Both the position numbers and the translations under genes were made by a program. Source: Sphingomonas sp. LY54 (lineage in GTDB: Bacteria > Pseudomonadota > Alphaproteobacteria > Sphingomonadales > Sphingomonadaceae). Taken from it: DNA of 64,000 nt. The DNA is taken from NCBI RefSeq assembly GCF_035594035.1, contig NZ_CP141588.1, forward strand, positions 806,001 through 870,000. Direction: 5' to 3'. Positions 9,053-17,448 of the stretch are shown piece by piece (the first letter of the stretch is position 1; the number at the start of each line of letters is the position of its first letter). The notes beneath the pieces are model-generated. The model was not told the DNA's origin. It saw only the letters and a list, made by a program, of their open reading frames with translations, and searched no databases.

Positions 9053-10384
9053 CTAGACCGCGGCCGCGACGAACGCGTCGGCGCGCTCGTGGAGGCCGGT
9101 CGCGGTCTCCACCAGCCGCCACGACAGGCTCTCGAGCGCGCCGACATCGTCGCCCAGGTCGGCCGCATCCTGGCCGATCTGGGCGGCGCGGGCGGTGATG
9201 TCGCTTCCCGCCTCGGCCGACTGCTCGACGTTCCAGGCGATCATGCGCGTCGCCTCGTTCTGCTCGCTGACCGCGGCGTCGATCGATGCCGAGCGGTCGG
9301 CGATCGCGCCGATCGCCCGCTCGATCGCGCCGTGGCCGGCGATCACTTCGCCAAGGTCGTGGTGGATGCGGGTGACGTGGCCGGCGATCGCGCCGGCCGC
9401 CACCCGCGTCTGGTCGGCGAGCATCTTCACCTCCTGCGCGACGACGCGGAAGCTGCGCCCCGCCTCGCCCGCGCGCGCCGCCTCGATCGTGGCATTGACC
9501 GCCAGGATCTTGGTCTTGCTGGCGATGCCGTTGATCAGGGCCTGCATGCCGTCGATCGCTTTGGCGGTATGGGCCAGGGCCTCGACCCGCTCGCCGGCCG
9601 AGCGCACCGTGCGGCCGGCCTGCGCGCGCAGGTCGCGGGCGTGGGTCGTCTCTAGGGCGATATTGTCCGACGCGGCGGCGAGGCCGCGGCCGCGCGCGGC
9701 GATCTCGCCCAGGGCCGCCATCGTCTGCGCCGCCGCCGCGGCCACGCTCGTCGCCGATTCCCGGGTCTGGGCCGCGCGCCCGCCGAACTGGCTGGCGAAG
9801 CGCTCGACGTCGGCGGCGAAGGCGGTGAGCTCGGCCGAGAGCGCGGCGACGTCGCCGGTAAAGGCGCGGCCGGCCTGGTTGATCCGCTCGGCGCGGGCGC
9901 TGCGGTCGCGGGCGAGCTCGACTTCGCGCTCGGCGGCGAGGTGGACGAGATCGCGGCTGTCGAGCACGGCGTGGAAGCGCCCGCTTTGCGTCAGGATCAG
10001 CCCCTCGCTGCCGCGCGCGCCGGCATAGAGGTCGAGCCATTCGCCGACCGGCCGACCGGCGTCGGCGACCGGGCACGGCCGCACCAGCCGCCGAAGCGAT
10101 CCGCCGAAGCTCGGATTCTGCATCAAGGCGTGGCCGAACGGGTTGAACAGCATGGAGCGCACGTCGAGCTCGAGGATCGCGCCGACCGGCCGCCTGTCCG
10201 CGTCGACCACGGCCAGCAGGCGCAGGTCCGGATCGGCGCGGAACAGCTCGATCACCCCGGCCAGCCGGTCGCTCTCGGCGATGCAGGTGCGGCGGGTGAA
10301 GGCGTCGGCCGGCGGGCGCGGCGCCGCTGCAACGGCAGGGCTGGCGGCGGGGCTGGCGGCGGGACTGGCGAACGCAACGGACAT
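9053..10384 (-). CDS. Soluble methyl-accepting chemotaxis-type receptor
   Basis: A 443-residue signalling protein without membrane spans, so probably cytoplasmic. The first 25 residues are Ala/Pro-rich. Residues about 35-155 resemble a small sensory domain with CBS-like segments ([15 protein letters not shown] and [14 protein letters not shown]). The C-terminal half is a long helical receptor module containing [42 protein letters not shown] sequence, the conserved hairpin that contacts CheA and CheW. No che genes lie nearby. The signal sensed is unknown. Confidence 0.8.
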   Translation of the reverse strand: MSVAFASPAASPAASPAVAAAPRPPADAFTRRTCIAESDRLAGVIELFRADPDLRLLAVVDADRRPVGAILELDVRSMLFNPFGHALMQNPSFGGSLRRLVRPCPVADAGRPVGEWLDLYAGARGSEGLILTQSGRFHAVLDSRDLVHLAAEREVELARDRSARAERINQAGRAFTGDVAALSAELTAFAADVERFASQFGGRAAQTRESATSVAAAAAQTMAALGEIAARGRGLAAASDNIALETTHARDLRAQAGRTVRSAGERVEALAHTAKAIDGMQALINGIASKTKILAVNATIEAARAGEAGRSFRVVAQEVKMLADQTRVAAGAIAGHVTRIHHDLGEVIAGHGAIERAIGAIADRSASIDAAVSEQNEATRMIAWNVEQSAEAGSDITARAAQIGQDAADLGDDVGALESLSWRLVETATGLHERADAFVAAAV

Positions 10385-10466
10385 GGCCCGCCGCTAGGCG
10401 CTTTGCGTGAACGCCAAGTTAGCCGTTGGTGACAGCAAGATGACAAGCGGCACATTTCCGCGCCCC

Positions 10467-11801
10467 CTAGAAACAGCGCAGCCGCGGCTCGGCCTGCGGG
10501 CGCGCGAGCTCGGTCAGCGCCCACACCATCGCGTCGGCCCGGTCCGGGCTGCGCCCCGGCCCCTCATAGCCGCCCGCCGCCATCAGCCCGGCGAGCTCGT
10601 CCTCGAGCTCGGGAAAGCGCCCGGCGAGCTTCGCCTTGCCCTGCTCGAACCGCGCCGCGATCGGCTCGGCCCGCGCCGCCTTGCCGCGGCTCGCGCTCAC
10701 CGTCGTCACCGGCAGCCCGGCCTCGACCCCGCGCAGCACGCTCTCGACCATGTAGCCGCCCTGGTTCTTCTCGGCCACCACCCGGTCCGCCTCCCAGGCC
10801 GCCGCCGCCCACACCACCGCCTGCGCCCACCCTTCGGGCCTGAGCCCGCTCACCGAGCGATCGGCCAGCACATAGGACACTCCGTCCGCCCCCAGCCCGC
10901 ACACCACGATCCCGCACGCGTCGCCCGCCGCGCTCGCCGGCGGATCGACGCCCACCACCACCCGCACCAAGGCCTCGGGCCGCCCCGCCCGCGCCGCCTC
11001 GATCGTTGCCCGCGTCCACAGCGCCCCCTCCGGCTCCTCGAACAAGACCCCGTCCAGCTCCTGCCGCCCGAGCCGCGTGCCGCCATAGGTCGCCTCCGCC
11101 CAGTCGCGGAACGCCGCCGCCATATGGACATTGTCCGCGGTCCGCCCATTGGTCTCGATACAGTCGGCAAGCGCCCGGAGCCGCCGCACGATCGCCACCG
11201 GCTTGGGCGTCGTCGTCACCATCGCCCGCGGCCGCGCCCCCATGCGCAGCCCCATCATCAGATTGTCCCACGCCTCCTCGCCCCGCCGCCATTTGGCGAT
11301 CTCGTCGCACCAGGCGAAATGGTGCTGCGGCCCGCGCAGCTGGTCGGGCGCCGCCGCCGAATAGACGAAGGCGCGAGCGCCCGAGGCGAAGCGCAAGCTC
11401 CCCCGCGTCGGCACCCACTCCAGCGCCTCGTCGCTCCGCGCCACCGCGATCAGTCCGCTCGGTCCCTCGACCATCACCCGCCGCACCTCGTCGCGGCTCG
11501 CGCCGACCAAAGCGATCTCCGCCTCCGGCATCGCCCGCGCCCGCGCGCTCACCCATTCCGCGCCCGCCCGGGTCTTGCCGAAGCCGCGCCCGGCCATCAG
11601 CAGCCACACCCGCCAGCCGCCCCCGGAGGCCGGAGGCTCCTCCTGCCCGCCATGCGCCTGCCAGAAGAATTCCTCCGCGATCCGCCGCCGCACCGGCTCG
11701 GGCAACCCGCCCACGAACCGCTCCCAAGCGTCCGCGTCACTCCCGCACACCGCCCCCGCCCGCCGCAGCAGATCCCCGAAATCGGCTTCCTCGTAGGTCA
11801 T
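10467..11801 (-). CDS. Phage/GTA-type terminase large subunit
   Basis: A 444-residue DNA-packaging motor. The ATPase Walker A motif AGRGFGKT is at residues 70-77 and the Walker B region FAWCDEI near 165; the nuclease domain begins with VGVDPPAS near 285 and ends with RSPDRADAMVWAL. This layout matches the terminase of Rhodobacter-type gene transfer agents and related phages. The start is fixed by GGAGG six bases before the ATG at 11801. The next gene downstream is a chemotaxis receptor: no portal, protease or capsid gene follows, so the terminase is an orphan here. A small-subunit-like gene lies upstream. Confidence 0.88.
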   Translation of the reverse strand: MTYEEADFGDLLRRAGAVCGSDADAWERFVGGLPEPVRRRIAEEFFWQAHGGQEEPPASGGGWRVWLLMAGRGFGKTRAGAEWVSARARAMPEAEIALVGASRDEVRRVMVEGPSGLIAVARSDEALEWVPTRGSLRFASGARAFVYSAAAPDQLRGPQHHFAWCDEIAKWRRGEEAWDNLMMGLRMGARPRAMVTTTPKPVAIVRRLRALADCIETNGRTADNVHMAAAFRDWAEATYGGTRLGRQELDGVLFEEPEGALWTRATIEAARAGRPEALVRVVVGVDPPASAAGDACGIVVCGLGADGVSYVLADRSVSGLRPEGWAQAVVWAAAAWEADRVVAEKNQGGYMVESVLRGVEAGLPVTTVSASRGKAARAEPIAARFEQGKAKLAGRFPELEDELAGLMAAGGYEGPGRSPDRADAMVWALTELARPQAEPRLRCF

Positions 11802-11846
11802 GGAGTACCTCCAAAGCCCCTCTCCCGTTCCGGGGAGTTCGGGGTC

Positions 11847-11890
11847 GGGCTGCCTCCCAGGCAGCCCTGAAACATGCGGGGCATGTTTCA
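11847..11890. other. Two abutting hairpins between terminase genes
   Basis: Two perfect inverted repeats follow each other without a gap: a 9-bp stem (GGGCTGCCT/AGGCAGCCC, 3-base loop, 11847-11867) and a 10-bp stem (TGAAACATGC/GCATGTTTCA, 3-base loop, 11868-11890). They lie in the 125-base gap between the small-subunit-like gene and the large terminase gene, on the transcribed strand. They could attenuate, process or punctuate the transcript. The lack of a U tract argues against a simple terminator. Confidence 0.6.
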
Positions 11891-11926
11891 CCCCGGACTG
11901 GACGCGCAGACTTGGCAGCTCGCTGC

Positions 11927-12466
11927 CTAGTCGGAGCTGGGTGAGGGGTCCCCCTTCACCCGCGCCCCGAACGCCGCCAGCCGCTGCACCAAAGCCGCCC
12001 GCACTTCCGCGTTGGTCGCCAGCCGCGGCCGCGCCCCGCTCTTGGGATAGCCCGCCAGCCGCCGCTCGTGCTCGCGCAGCAATTGGATCGCGAGCGCCGG
12101 GTCGATCGGCTCCATCTCGGGCGCGTCGAGATCGCCCTCGATCCCGATCGGCGTTTCCTTCGCCTTGGTTTCCAGCGTCTTGGCCTTGAGCCGCGCCACG
12201 CCCTGCTCCAGCGCCCGGTCCCAGCCCTGCGCGAAGCGTTCGTCGTTCATCCGGTGGCGGAACGCGGTCTTGTAGTTGAACCCGGCCTGCTCGGCCGACA
12301 GCGAGACGTTGCACGTCGCCGCGAACCATTCGAGGAAGCGGCTCTTGGCCGCCTCGTCGAACAGCTTCCGCCCCCCGGTCCGCGCCACCTGCACCGCGCG
12401 ATGCTTGTTCGCCTGCACCCGCCTTGTGCCCTTGGCTCCGGCCGCAGCCCTGCTTTTTCCCGCCAT
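11927..12466 (-). CDS. Terminase small subunit-like protein
   Basis: A 179-residue basic protein encoded just upstream of the terminase large subunit. The central part, about residues 35-90, looks like a helix-turn-helix unit (FLEWFAATCNVSLSAEQAGF followed by a helix ending WDRALEQGVARLKAK). The second half holds PALAIQLLREHERRLAG. Small terminase subunits bind DNA and regulate packaging, and position and fold suggest that role. The start at 12466 follows GGGAGG at good spacing; a GTG 96 bases upstream lacks a site. It is clearly related to the protein at 52103-53071. Confidence 0.6.
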   Translation of the reverse strand: MAGKSRAAAGAKGTRRVQANKHRAVQVARTGGRKLFDEAAKSRFLEWFAATCNVSLSAEQAGFNYKTAFRHRMNDERFAQGWDRALEQGVARLKAKTLETKAKETPIGIEGDLDAPEMEPIDPALAIQLLREHERRLAGYPKSGARPRLATNAEVRAALVQRLAAFGARVKGDPSPSSD

Positions 12467-12838
12467 CGCGCCCTCCCTTCCCGCCGCGCCCGACGCCCCG
12501 CCGCCGACGCACAACAAAAAGGCCGCAGCGGCATCCCCGCGCGGCCTCTCCCTCTCCGTCACCCGGATCCAATCTGAGGTCCCGCTACATTTCTGGATTG
12601 TGCCCGCTTAGTACCACAGCAACGTCACGCTGTTAAGGGATTTTATCCTATATGGATAGTTCGCACAGCGCGCGAGGCTCGTTCAGCGGTCTAGATGGGT
12701 GTCGTGTCGGCTATGCGCCAATTGCGGTCGTTCACGGCGCTGTTGCAGACGCCCGGAAGCGGACGTTCGTTCGGGCTTGCGAGCTATGTCCGCTTGCGAC
12801 CCATTGCGGACATTCGAGTGCAGGCGCAGTGATCCTTT
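12467..12838. other. Intergenic region with TGTCCGC repeats
   Basis: A 372-base gap between the divergent TerS-like and nitronate monooxygenase genes. From about 12570 it becomes less GC-rich than the flanks. It contains a cluster of GCGGAC/GTCCGC half-sites at 12759-12815 (GCGGACGTTC, TGTCCGCTT, GCGGACATTC). I see no supported gene in it. Confidence 0.6.
12759..12815. repeat. TGTCCGC repeat cluster A
   Basis: Three copies of the core GTCCGC or its complement in 57 bases, ending 23 bases before the nitronate monooxygenase start. The same words recur in clusters at 13904-14004 and 14648-14742, so the two genes here are each bordered by the repeat. Confidence 0.55.
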
Positions 12839-13894
12839 ATGAACCCGCTTCAGCAGCTCGGAGTAATCCTACCGATCGTGCAGGCACCAATGGCTGGTGT
12901 ATCCACGCCTGAGCTGGCCGCCTCCGTCTGCAACGCCGGTGCCTTGGGTTCAATCGGTGTCGGCGCGACAGACGCGACCGGTGCTCGCGCAATGATCGAT
13001 GAAACACGCGCACGGACAGATGGGGCGTTCAACGTCAACGTGTTCGTGCATGCCACCGCCCGCGCCGACGCAGCACGGGAACGGCACTGGCTGGAAGCCA
13101 TGCAACCGCTGTTCCTGCGTTATGGAGCCGAGCCTCCGTCCACGCTGAGGACGATCTACACCAGCTTCGGGGACGATGATGACATGCTGGCGTTGCTCGT
13201 CGAGACGGCTCCACCGGTCGTCAGCTTCCACTTTGGCCTACCCTCAGCGGATCGCATTGCGGCGCTGAAACAAGCGGGCTGCACCTTACTCGCGTCCGCG
13301 ACCAGCTTGGCGGAAGCGCGCCTTGTAGAGGCGGCCGGGATCGACATGGTCGTAGCGCAGGGCTGGGAGGCAGGCGGACACCGGGGCGTGTTCGATCCAG
13401 CCGGTGACGACGATCAGCTTGGCACAATGGCTCTGACGCGATTGCTGGCAACGCAGACGAGCCTACCCGTGATCGCGGCAGGCGGCATCATGGACGGCGC
13501 GGGTATCCGCGCAGCACTGAGGCTTGGGGCAGTGGCCGCGCAGCTCGGCACGGCCTTTATCGCTTGCCCTGAGAGTAGCGCCGACGAGAGCTATCGCGCC
13601 GCGCTAGTCAGCGAGAGTTCCCATCACACAACCATGACCGGCGTCATATCAGGCCGCCCGGCCCGTTGTCTGGCCAACCACTTCACGCGATGGGGTGCGG
13701 AATGTACGCTCCCCGCGCCCGACTACCCGATCGCTTACGACGCCGGGAAAGCACTCCACGCAGCAGCAAAGGCGGCGGGCGAATACGGCTTCGGTGCACA
13801 TTGGGCTGGGCAAGGTGCACCGCTGCACCGACCCATGCCAGCTGGCACTCTGGTTGAGCTGCTCTGGAGAGAGACGTCGAGCACTCATGACTGA
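12839..13894 (+). CDS. Nitronate monooxygenase-like flavoprotein
   Basis: A 351-residue TIM-barrel FMN enzyme of the 2-nitropropane dioxygenase family. Visible family features are the start PIVQAPMAGVSTPELAASV, VAQGWEAGGHRG near residue 175, PVIAAGGIMDG near 218, LGAVAAQLGTAF, and TGVISGRPARCL. The family oxidises alkyl nitronates, including toxic propionate 3-nitronate; some members are enoyl reductases. The ATG at 12839 lacks a strong ribosome site. Base use is slightly more AT-rich than in neighbours, and TGTCCGC repeats lie on both sides, which suggests acquisition. Confidence 0.85.
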   Translation: MNPLQQLGVILPIVQAPMAGVSTPELAASVCNAGALGSIGVGATDATGARAMIDETRARTDGAFNVNVFVHATARADAARERHWLEAMQPLFLRYGAEPPSTLRTIYTSFGDDDDMLALLVETAPPVVSFHFGLPSADRIAALKQAGCTLLASATSLAEARLVEAAGIDMVVAQGWEAGGHRGVFDPAGDDDQLGTMALTRLLATQTSLPVIAAGGIMDGAGIRAALRLGAVAAQLGTAFIACPESSADESYRAALVSESSHHTTMTGVISGRPARCLANHFTRWGAECTLPAPDYPIAYDAGKALHAAAKAAGEYGFGAHWAGQGAPLHRPMPAGTLVELLWRETSSTHD

Positions 13895-13903
13895 TGGGAA
13901 GCG

Positions 13904-14004
13904 AACGTCCGCTATCCATCCATTCCGGACATTGAAGGTCGGCGGGGAGATCGAACCGCATGAATGTCCGCTATGGGTGGAAAGCGGACATCGAGCGGAC
14001 GCTC
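13904..14004. repeat. TGTCCGC repeat cluster B with perfect dyad
   Basis: Five copies of the GTCCGC/GCGGAC core or its near variant TCCGGACATT in about 100 bases between convergent genes. It includes a perfect dyad at 13964-13991, ATGTCCGCT paired with AGCGGACAT around a 10-base spacer, which would form a hairpin in RNA and may serve as a bidirectional terminator. Confidence 0.6.
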
Positions 14005-14006
14005 CC

Positions 14007-14597
14007 TTAGCCCCCGAAAACCGCTTCTACCCGTCGCTCGCACTCGGTTCCTGCAGTTTGAAACTCCTCTGCTGTTCCCGAGGCGCAAACGACGGTGATC
14101 ACCTGTGTACCGGCGACACCTGCGAACTGGTACATAAACACGCGGGTTGCCACTTGGACCTTAGACTTGAGGAGCTGTTGAGCGCCCAAGTTCATGACGG
14201 CGGTGGATACGTTAATGTCACTTGCGTCCACTGTAGCACCGGCCTTCCTGAGGGTATCCACCAGCCCCTGTCGGAGACCTTTGTCGTAGTTCGCAATAAA
14301 ATCCTGCGAAAAGGTGCTTGGAAACGCTGTGGCCGGGCCCGCGGCGCGCTGTAGAATCACAACGTCACCAGCACCAACCGTTCCCGCTTGGAGCGCCGCC
14401 GAACACTGCCCGAGAAGGAGCAACAAAACGAGTGCGACAGCGGAACCGAGGGGCCACCTTGCGGAACTGCCGTCCTCCCTTGCCCGTGTTAGCCGCTTTC
14501 CCGCATACACGCCGAGCGCGAGGATGCCGCCGTATATCACAATGTAGCCGACAAAGGTCCCGACGGATTGACCGACATCATATGCTGACCCACTCAC
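14007..14597 (-). CDS. Two-span membrane protein, unknown
   Basis: A 196-residue protein with two hydrophobic segments (about residues 16-35, VGYIVIYGGILALGVYAG, and 48-67, PLGSAVALVLLLLLGQCSA) and a C-terminal domain of about 125 residues, whose side of the membrane is unclear. That domain includes FSQDFIANYDKGLRQGLVDTL and two cysteines that could pair. The first codon is probably GTG at 14597, with no strong ribosome site. I do not recognise the family. It is less GC-rich than its neighbours, lies between two TGTCCGC repeat clusters, and is probably accessory. Confidence 0.6.
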   Translation of the reverse strand: MSGSAYDVGQSVGTFVGYIVIYGGILALGVYAGKRLTRAREDGSSARWPLGSAVALVLLLLLGQCSAALQAGTVGAGDVVILQRAAGPATAFPSTFSQDFIANYDKGLRQGLVDTLRKAGATVDASDINVSTAVMNLGAQQLLKSKVQVATRVFMYQFAGVAGTQVITVVCASGTAEEFQTAGTECERRVEAVFGG

Positions 14598-14647
14598 TAA
14601 ACCGCCCCCCTACATCTTTGAATCCTGGCAGGTGTAGCGAGAGTCCG

Positions 14648-14742
14648 AATGTCCGCAACGGGTCGTTAGCGGACGTAGAGCAGGCGGAAGCCGCAAACGT
14701 CCGCTTTTCCGCGATCGCAGCCAGAAGCAGACAGTCCGCCAA
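14648..14742. repeat. TGTCCGC repeat cluster C
   Basis: Copies of the core at AATGTCCGCA (14648-14657), GCGGACGT (14669-14676), AACGTCCGCTT (near 14697-14707) and AGTCCGCC (near 14733). They resemble clusters A and B and mark the right border of the accessory block before rpsA. Confidence 0.5.
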
Positions 14743-14815
14743 CGGCCAAAATGCGACACGCTTCACCCCGCCCTTCCCTCCCCCCGGCCGCAAGTACCAC
14801 TTGCGGACGAGTGGC

Positions 14816-14844
14816 TTGCCCCGCCGCGCCCTCTCCTCTATATG
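14816..14844 (+). promoter_or_regulatory. Possible sigma-70-type promoter for rpsA
   Basis: TTGCCC, a 17-base spacer and TATATG match a housekeeping promoter fairly well and lie about 230 bases before the rpsA start on the correct strand. The call rests on the match alone. Confidence 0.35.
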
Positions 14845-15071
14845 CCGCCCGTCCAGCGGGCCTAAGCGCCTGCGGAGGCTCAGCTTTGAGGTGCGCGTGA
14901 AGGGGCCGTGGCGATCGTCGCCCGCCTTCGACGCGCTCTTTCCGCTTCCCCCGCACCGCCGCCGCCCGCGCGGACACCGCATCCGGCATGGGGCCGCTGC
15001 GGCAGTCGGGTTCAAAAGACCAGGGGAGACAACCTCTGGCCGGCAAAAACGCAAGTAAGGAACTCTAGCAC

Positions 15072-16772
15072 ATGGCCACTACGGCAAATCCGACCCGCGA
15101 CGATTTCGCGGCTCTCCTCAACGAAACGCTCGGCGGCGAGAACGAAGGCTTCGAAGGCCGCGTCGTCAAGGGCACCGTCACCGCGATCGAGAACGACATG
15201 GCCGTCATCGACGTCGGCCTGAAGTCCGAAGGCCGCGTCGCGCTGCGCGAATTCGCCGCGCCGGGCCAGAAGGCTGACCTCAAGGTCGGCGACGAAGTCG
15301 AAGTCTATGTCGACCGCGTCGAGAACCACCAGGGCGAAGCGATGCTGTCGCGCGACCGCGCACGCCGCGAAGCCGCCTGGGACAAGCTCGAAAAGGAATT
15401 CACCGAGACCGCCCGCGTCGAGGGCGTGATCTTCGGCCGCGTCAAGGGCGGCTTCACCGTCGACCTCAACGGCGCCGTCGCCTTCCTGCCCGGTTCGCAG
15501 GTCGACATCCGCCCGGTCCGCGACGTCACCCCGCTGATGGACATCCCGCAGCCCTTCCAGATCCTGAAGATGGATCGCCGCCGCGGCAACATCGTCGTGT
15601 CGCGCCGCGCCATCCTCGAGGAAACCCGCGCCGAACAGCGCACCGGCCTCATCCAGAGCCTGGCCGAGGGCCAGGTGATCGACGGCGTCGTCAAGAACAT
15701 CACCGATTATGGTGCGTTCGTTGACCTCGGCGGCATCGACGGCCTGCTCCACGTCACCGATTTGAGCTACAAGCGCGTCGGCCACCCGTCGGAGATGATC
15801 AACATCGGCGACACGGTGAAGGTGCAGATCATCCGCATCAACCGCGAGACCCAGCGCATCAGCCTCGGCATGAAGCAGCTCGAGAGCGATCCGTGGGAGG
15901 GCGCGCAGGCCAAATATCCGATCGGCGGCGTCTTCTCGGGCCGTGTCACGAACATCACCGAATATGGTGCGTTCGTCGAGCTCGAGGCCGGCATCGAGGG
16001 CCTCGTCCACGTCTCCGAGATGAGCTGGACCAAGAAGAACGTCCACCCGGGCAAGATCGTCTCGACCAGCCAAGAAGTCGACGTTGCGATCCTCGAGGTC
16101 GACGAGGACAAGCGTCGCATCAGCCTTGGCCTCAAGCAGGCGCAGGCCAATCCGTGGGCGGCCTTCGCCGAGACCCACCCGGTCGGCACCGAGGTCGAGG
16201 GCGAAGTCAAGAACGCGACCGAGTTCGGCCTGTTCATCGGCCTCGACGGCGATGTCGACGGCATGGTCCACATGTCGGACATCGCCTGGGGCATTTCGGG
16301 CGAGGACGCGCTCAATCTCCACCACAAGGGCGAGATGGTGAAGGCGGTCGTGCTCGACGTCGACGTCGAGAAGGAGCGCATCAGCCTCGGCATGAAGCAG
16401 CTTGAGCGCGGCGGCGTCGCCACCGGCGGCAGCGGCTCGGGCGTCAACAAGAACGACGTCGTCACCGTCACCGTGCTCGAAGTGCGCGACGGCGGCCTCG
16501 AGGTTCAGGTCGGCGACGACGGCGCGACCGGGTTCCTGAAGCGCACCGATCTCGGCCGCGACCGCGACGAGCAGCGTCCGGAGCGTTTCCAGGTCGGCCA
16601 GAAGTTCGACGCGATGGTGATCGGCTTCGATCGCTCGAAGAAGCCCAACTTCTCGGTCAAGGCGATGCAGATCGCCGAAGAGAAGCAGGCGGTCGCGCAG
16701 TACGGCTCGTCCGATTCGGGCGCGTCGCTCGGCGACATCCTCGGCGAGGCCCTCAAGCAAAAGAACTCCTAA
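15072..16772 (+). CDS. rpsA: 30S ribosomal protein S1
   Basis: A 566-residue translation factor with six S1 RNA-binding repeats at roughly 30-95, 113-180, 198-266, 283-353, 370-440 and 460-525. Repeats 3 and 4 carry the clear signatures ITDYGAFVDLGGIDGLLHVTDLS and ITEYGAFVELEAGIEGLVHVSEMS. S1 binds the ribosome and mRNA leaders and helps initiation on structured messages. A ribosome site AAGGA lies upstream of the ATG at 15072. Its usual upstream neighbour cmk is 12 kb away; ihfB follows as in relatives. Confidence 0.98.
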   Translation: MATTANPTRDDFAALLNETLGGENEGFEGRVVKGTVTAIENDMAVIDVGLKSEGRVALREFAAPGQKADLKVGDEVEVYVDRVENHQGEAMLSRDRARREAAWDKLEKEFTETARVEGVIFGRVKGGFTVDLNGAVAFLPGSQVDIRPVRDVTPLMDIPQPFQILKMDRRRGNIVVSRRAILEETRAEQRTGLIQSLAEGQVIDGVVKNITDYGAFVDLGGIDGLLHVTDLSYKRVGHPSEMINIGDTVKVQIIRINRETQRISLGMKQLESDPWEGAQAKYPIGGVFSGRVTNITEYGAFVELEAGIEGLVHVSEMSWTKKNVHPGKIVSTSQEVDVAILEVDEDKRRISLGLKQAQANPWAAFAETHPVGTEVEGEVKNATEFGLFIGLDGDVDGMVHMSDIAWGISGEDALNLHHKGEMVKAVVLDVDVEKERISLGMKQLERGGVATGGSGSGVNKNDVVTVTVLEVRDGGLEVQVGDDGATGFLKRTDLGRDRDEQRPERFQVGQKFDAMVIGFDRSKKPNFSVKAMQIAEEKQAVAQYGSSDSGASLGDILGEALKQKNS

Positions 16773-16811
16773 CCCAAGCGGGCGCTTAGGCGCTTGCTTT
16801 GACAGGATGAC

Positions 16812-16852
16812 GAAGCCCCGCTCTGCCCAAAACGGCGAAGCGGGGCTTTTTC
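16812..16852 (+). terminator. Rho-independent terminator of rpsA
   Basis: GAAGCCCCGCT and AGCGGGGCTTTTTC form a strong stem with a 16-base loop followed by a T tract, 40 bases after the rpsA stop. Confidence 0.85.
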
Positions 16853-16989
16853 ATGAGCATTCTCCGCGCGGTATATTGCCTTGCGTCCAAAACGGTGCGA
16901 TTGATCTGGATTAAGCGTCGCTCGTGGGGGCTCGACGCGGTCCGATTCTGTCCAGCCTAAATGGCTTATTGACTTGGGGGGCCTTGGCC

Positions 16990-17268
16990 TTGATCCGTTC
17001 CGAGCTTGTCCAGAAATTGTGCGACGACCATCCCGATCTGACCGTCAAGGAGATCGAGCGGGTGGTGTCCTCCTTCTACGATTCGATCATCGCGCAGCTG
17101 CAAAAGGGTGGCCGCGTCGAGCTGCGCGGCTTCGGCGCCTTCTCGACCCGCGAGCGCGACGCCCGCAAGGGCCGCAACCCGCGCACCGGCGATTCCGTCG
17201 ACGTCGCGGCCAAGCGCGTGCCCTATTTTAAGCCGGGCAAGGAAATGCGCGAGCGCCTCAACGTCTGA
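16990..17268 (+). CDS. ihfB: Integration host factor, beta subunit
   Basis: A 92-residue nucleoid protein of the HU/IHF family. The sequence from IRSELVQKLCDDHPDL through VELRGFGAFSTRERDARKGRNPRTG to VPYFKPGKEMRERL is diagnostic for IHF beta, and RNPRTG is the arm that enters the DNA minor groove. IHF bends DNA sharply at specific sites and works as a heterodimer with the alpha subunit encoded elsewhere. The start is a TTG at 16990, placing IRSELV at position 2 as in relatives; a second TTG six bases upstream is possible. Confidence 0.93.
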   Translation: MIRSELVQKLCDDHPDLTVKEIERVVSSFYDSIIAQLQKGGRVELRGFGAFSTRERDARKGRNPRTGDSVDVAAKRVPYFKPGKEMRERLNV

Positions 17269-17353
17269 CATCTCGACGCCGCGGAAAAATCTCCCCATCG
17301 CTGCGCATAGCTCCTGACTTTAGTCGGGATGTCGCGCTATGAGTGCTCGCCGT

Positions 17354-17440
17354 GCGGACGTGGCGGAACCGGTAGACGCCGGAGACTTAAAATCTTCTGC
17401 CCCTCGGGGCGTGCGGGTTCGAGTCCCGCCGTCCGCACCA
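17354..17440 (+). tRNA. tRNA-Leu (TAA anticodon)
   Basis: An 87-base class II tRNA with acceptor arms GCGGACG and CGTCCGC and encoded CCA. The anticodon stem surrounds the loop CTTAAAA, giving anticodon TAA, which reads UUA and UUG. A long variable arm (TGCCCCTCGGGGCG) and T arm GCGGGTTCGAGTCCCGC confirm a leucine tRNA. Confidence 0.96.
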
Positions 17441-17448
17441 GCTTCGCG

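Larger units (their letters stand above)
14598..15071. other. Intergenic region upstream of rpsA
   Basis: A 474-base gap. The left part holds TGTCCGC cluster C; the right part is the leader of rpsA. Reading frames on both strands here are arginine-rich and show no family resemblance, so I call no gene. Confidence 0.6.

Noticed and set aside
10467..12466. Prophage
   Set aside because: Only terminase-type genes are present; no integrase, portal, capsid, tail or lysis genes and no attachment repeats were seen nearby.
14578..15054. 158-codon minus-strand frame upstream of rpsA
   Set aside because: It runs through the repeat cluster and the rpsA leader, is arginine-rich, and lacks any recognisable motif.
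15012..16760. Long open frame antisense to rpsA
   Set aside because: It mirrors the codon pattern of rpsA in a GC-rich genome, has no family resemblance and no ribosome site. S1 on the plus strand is certain.
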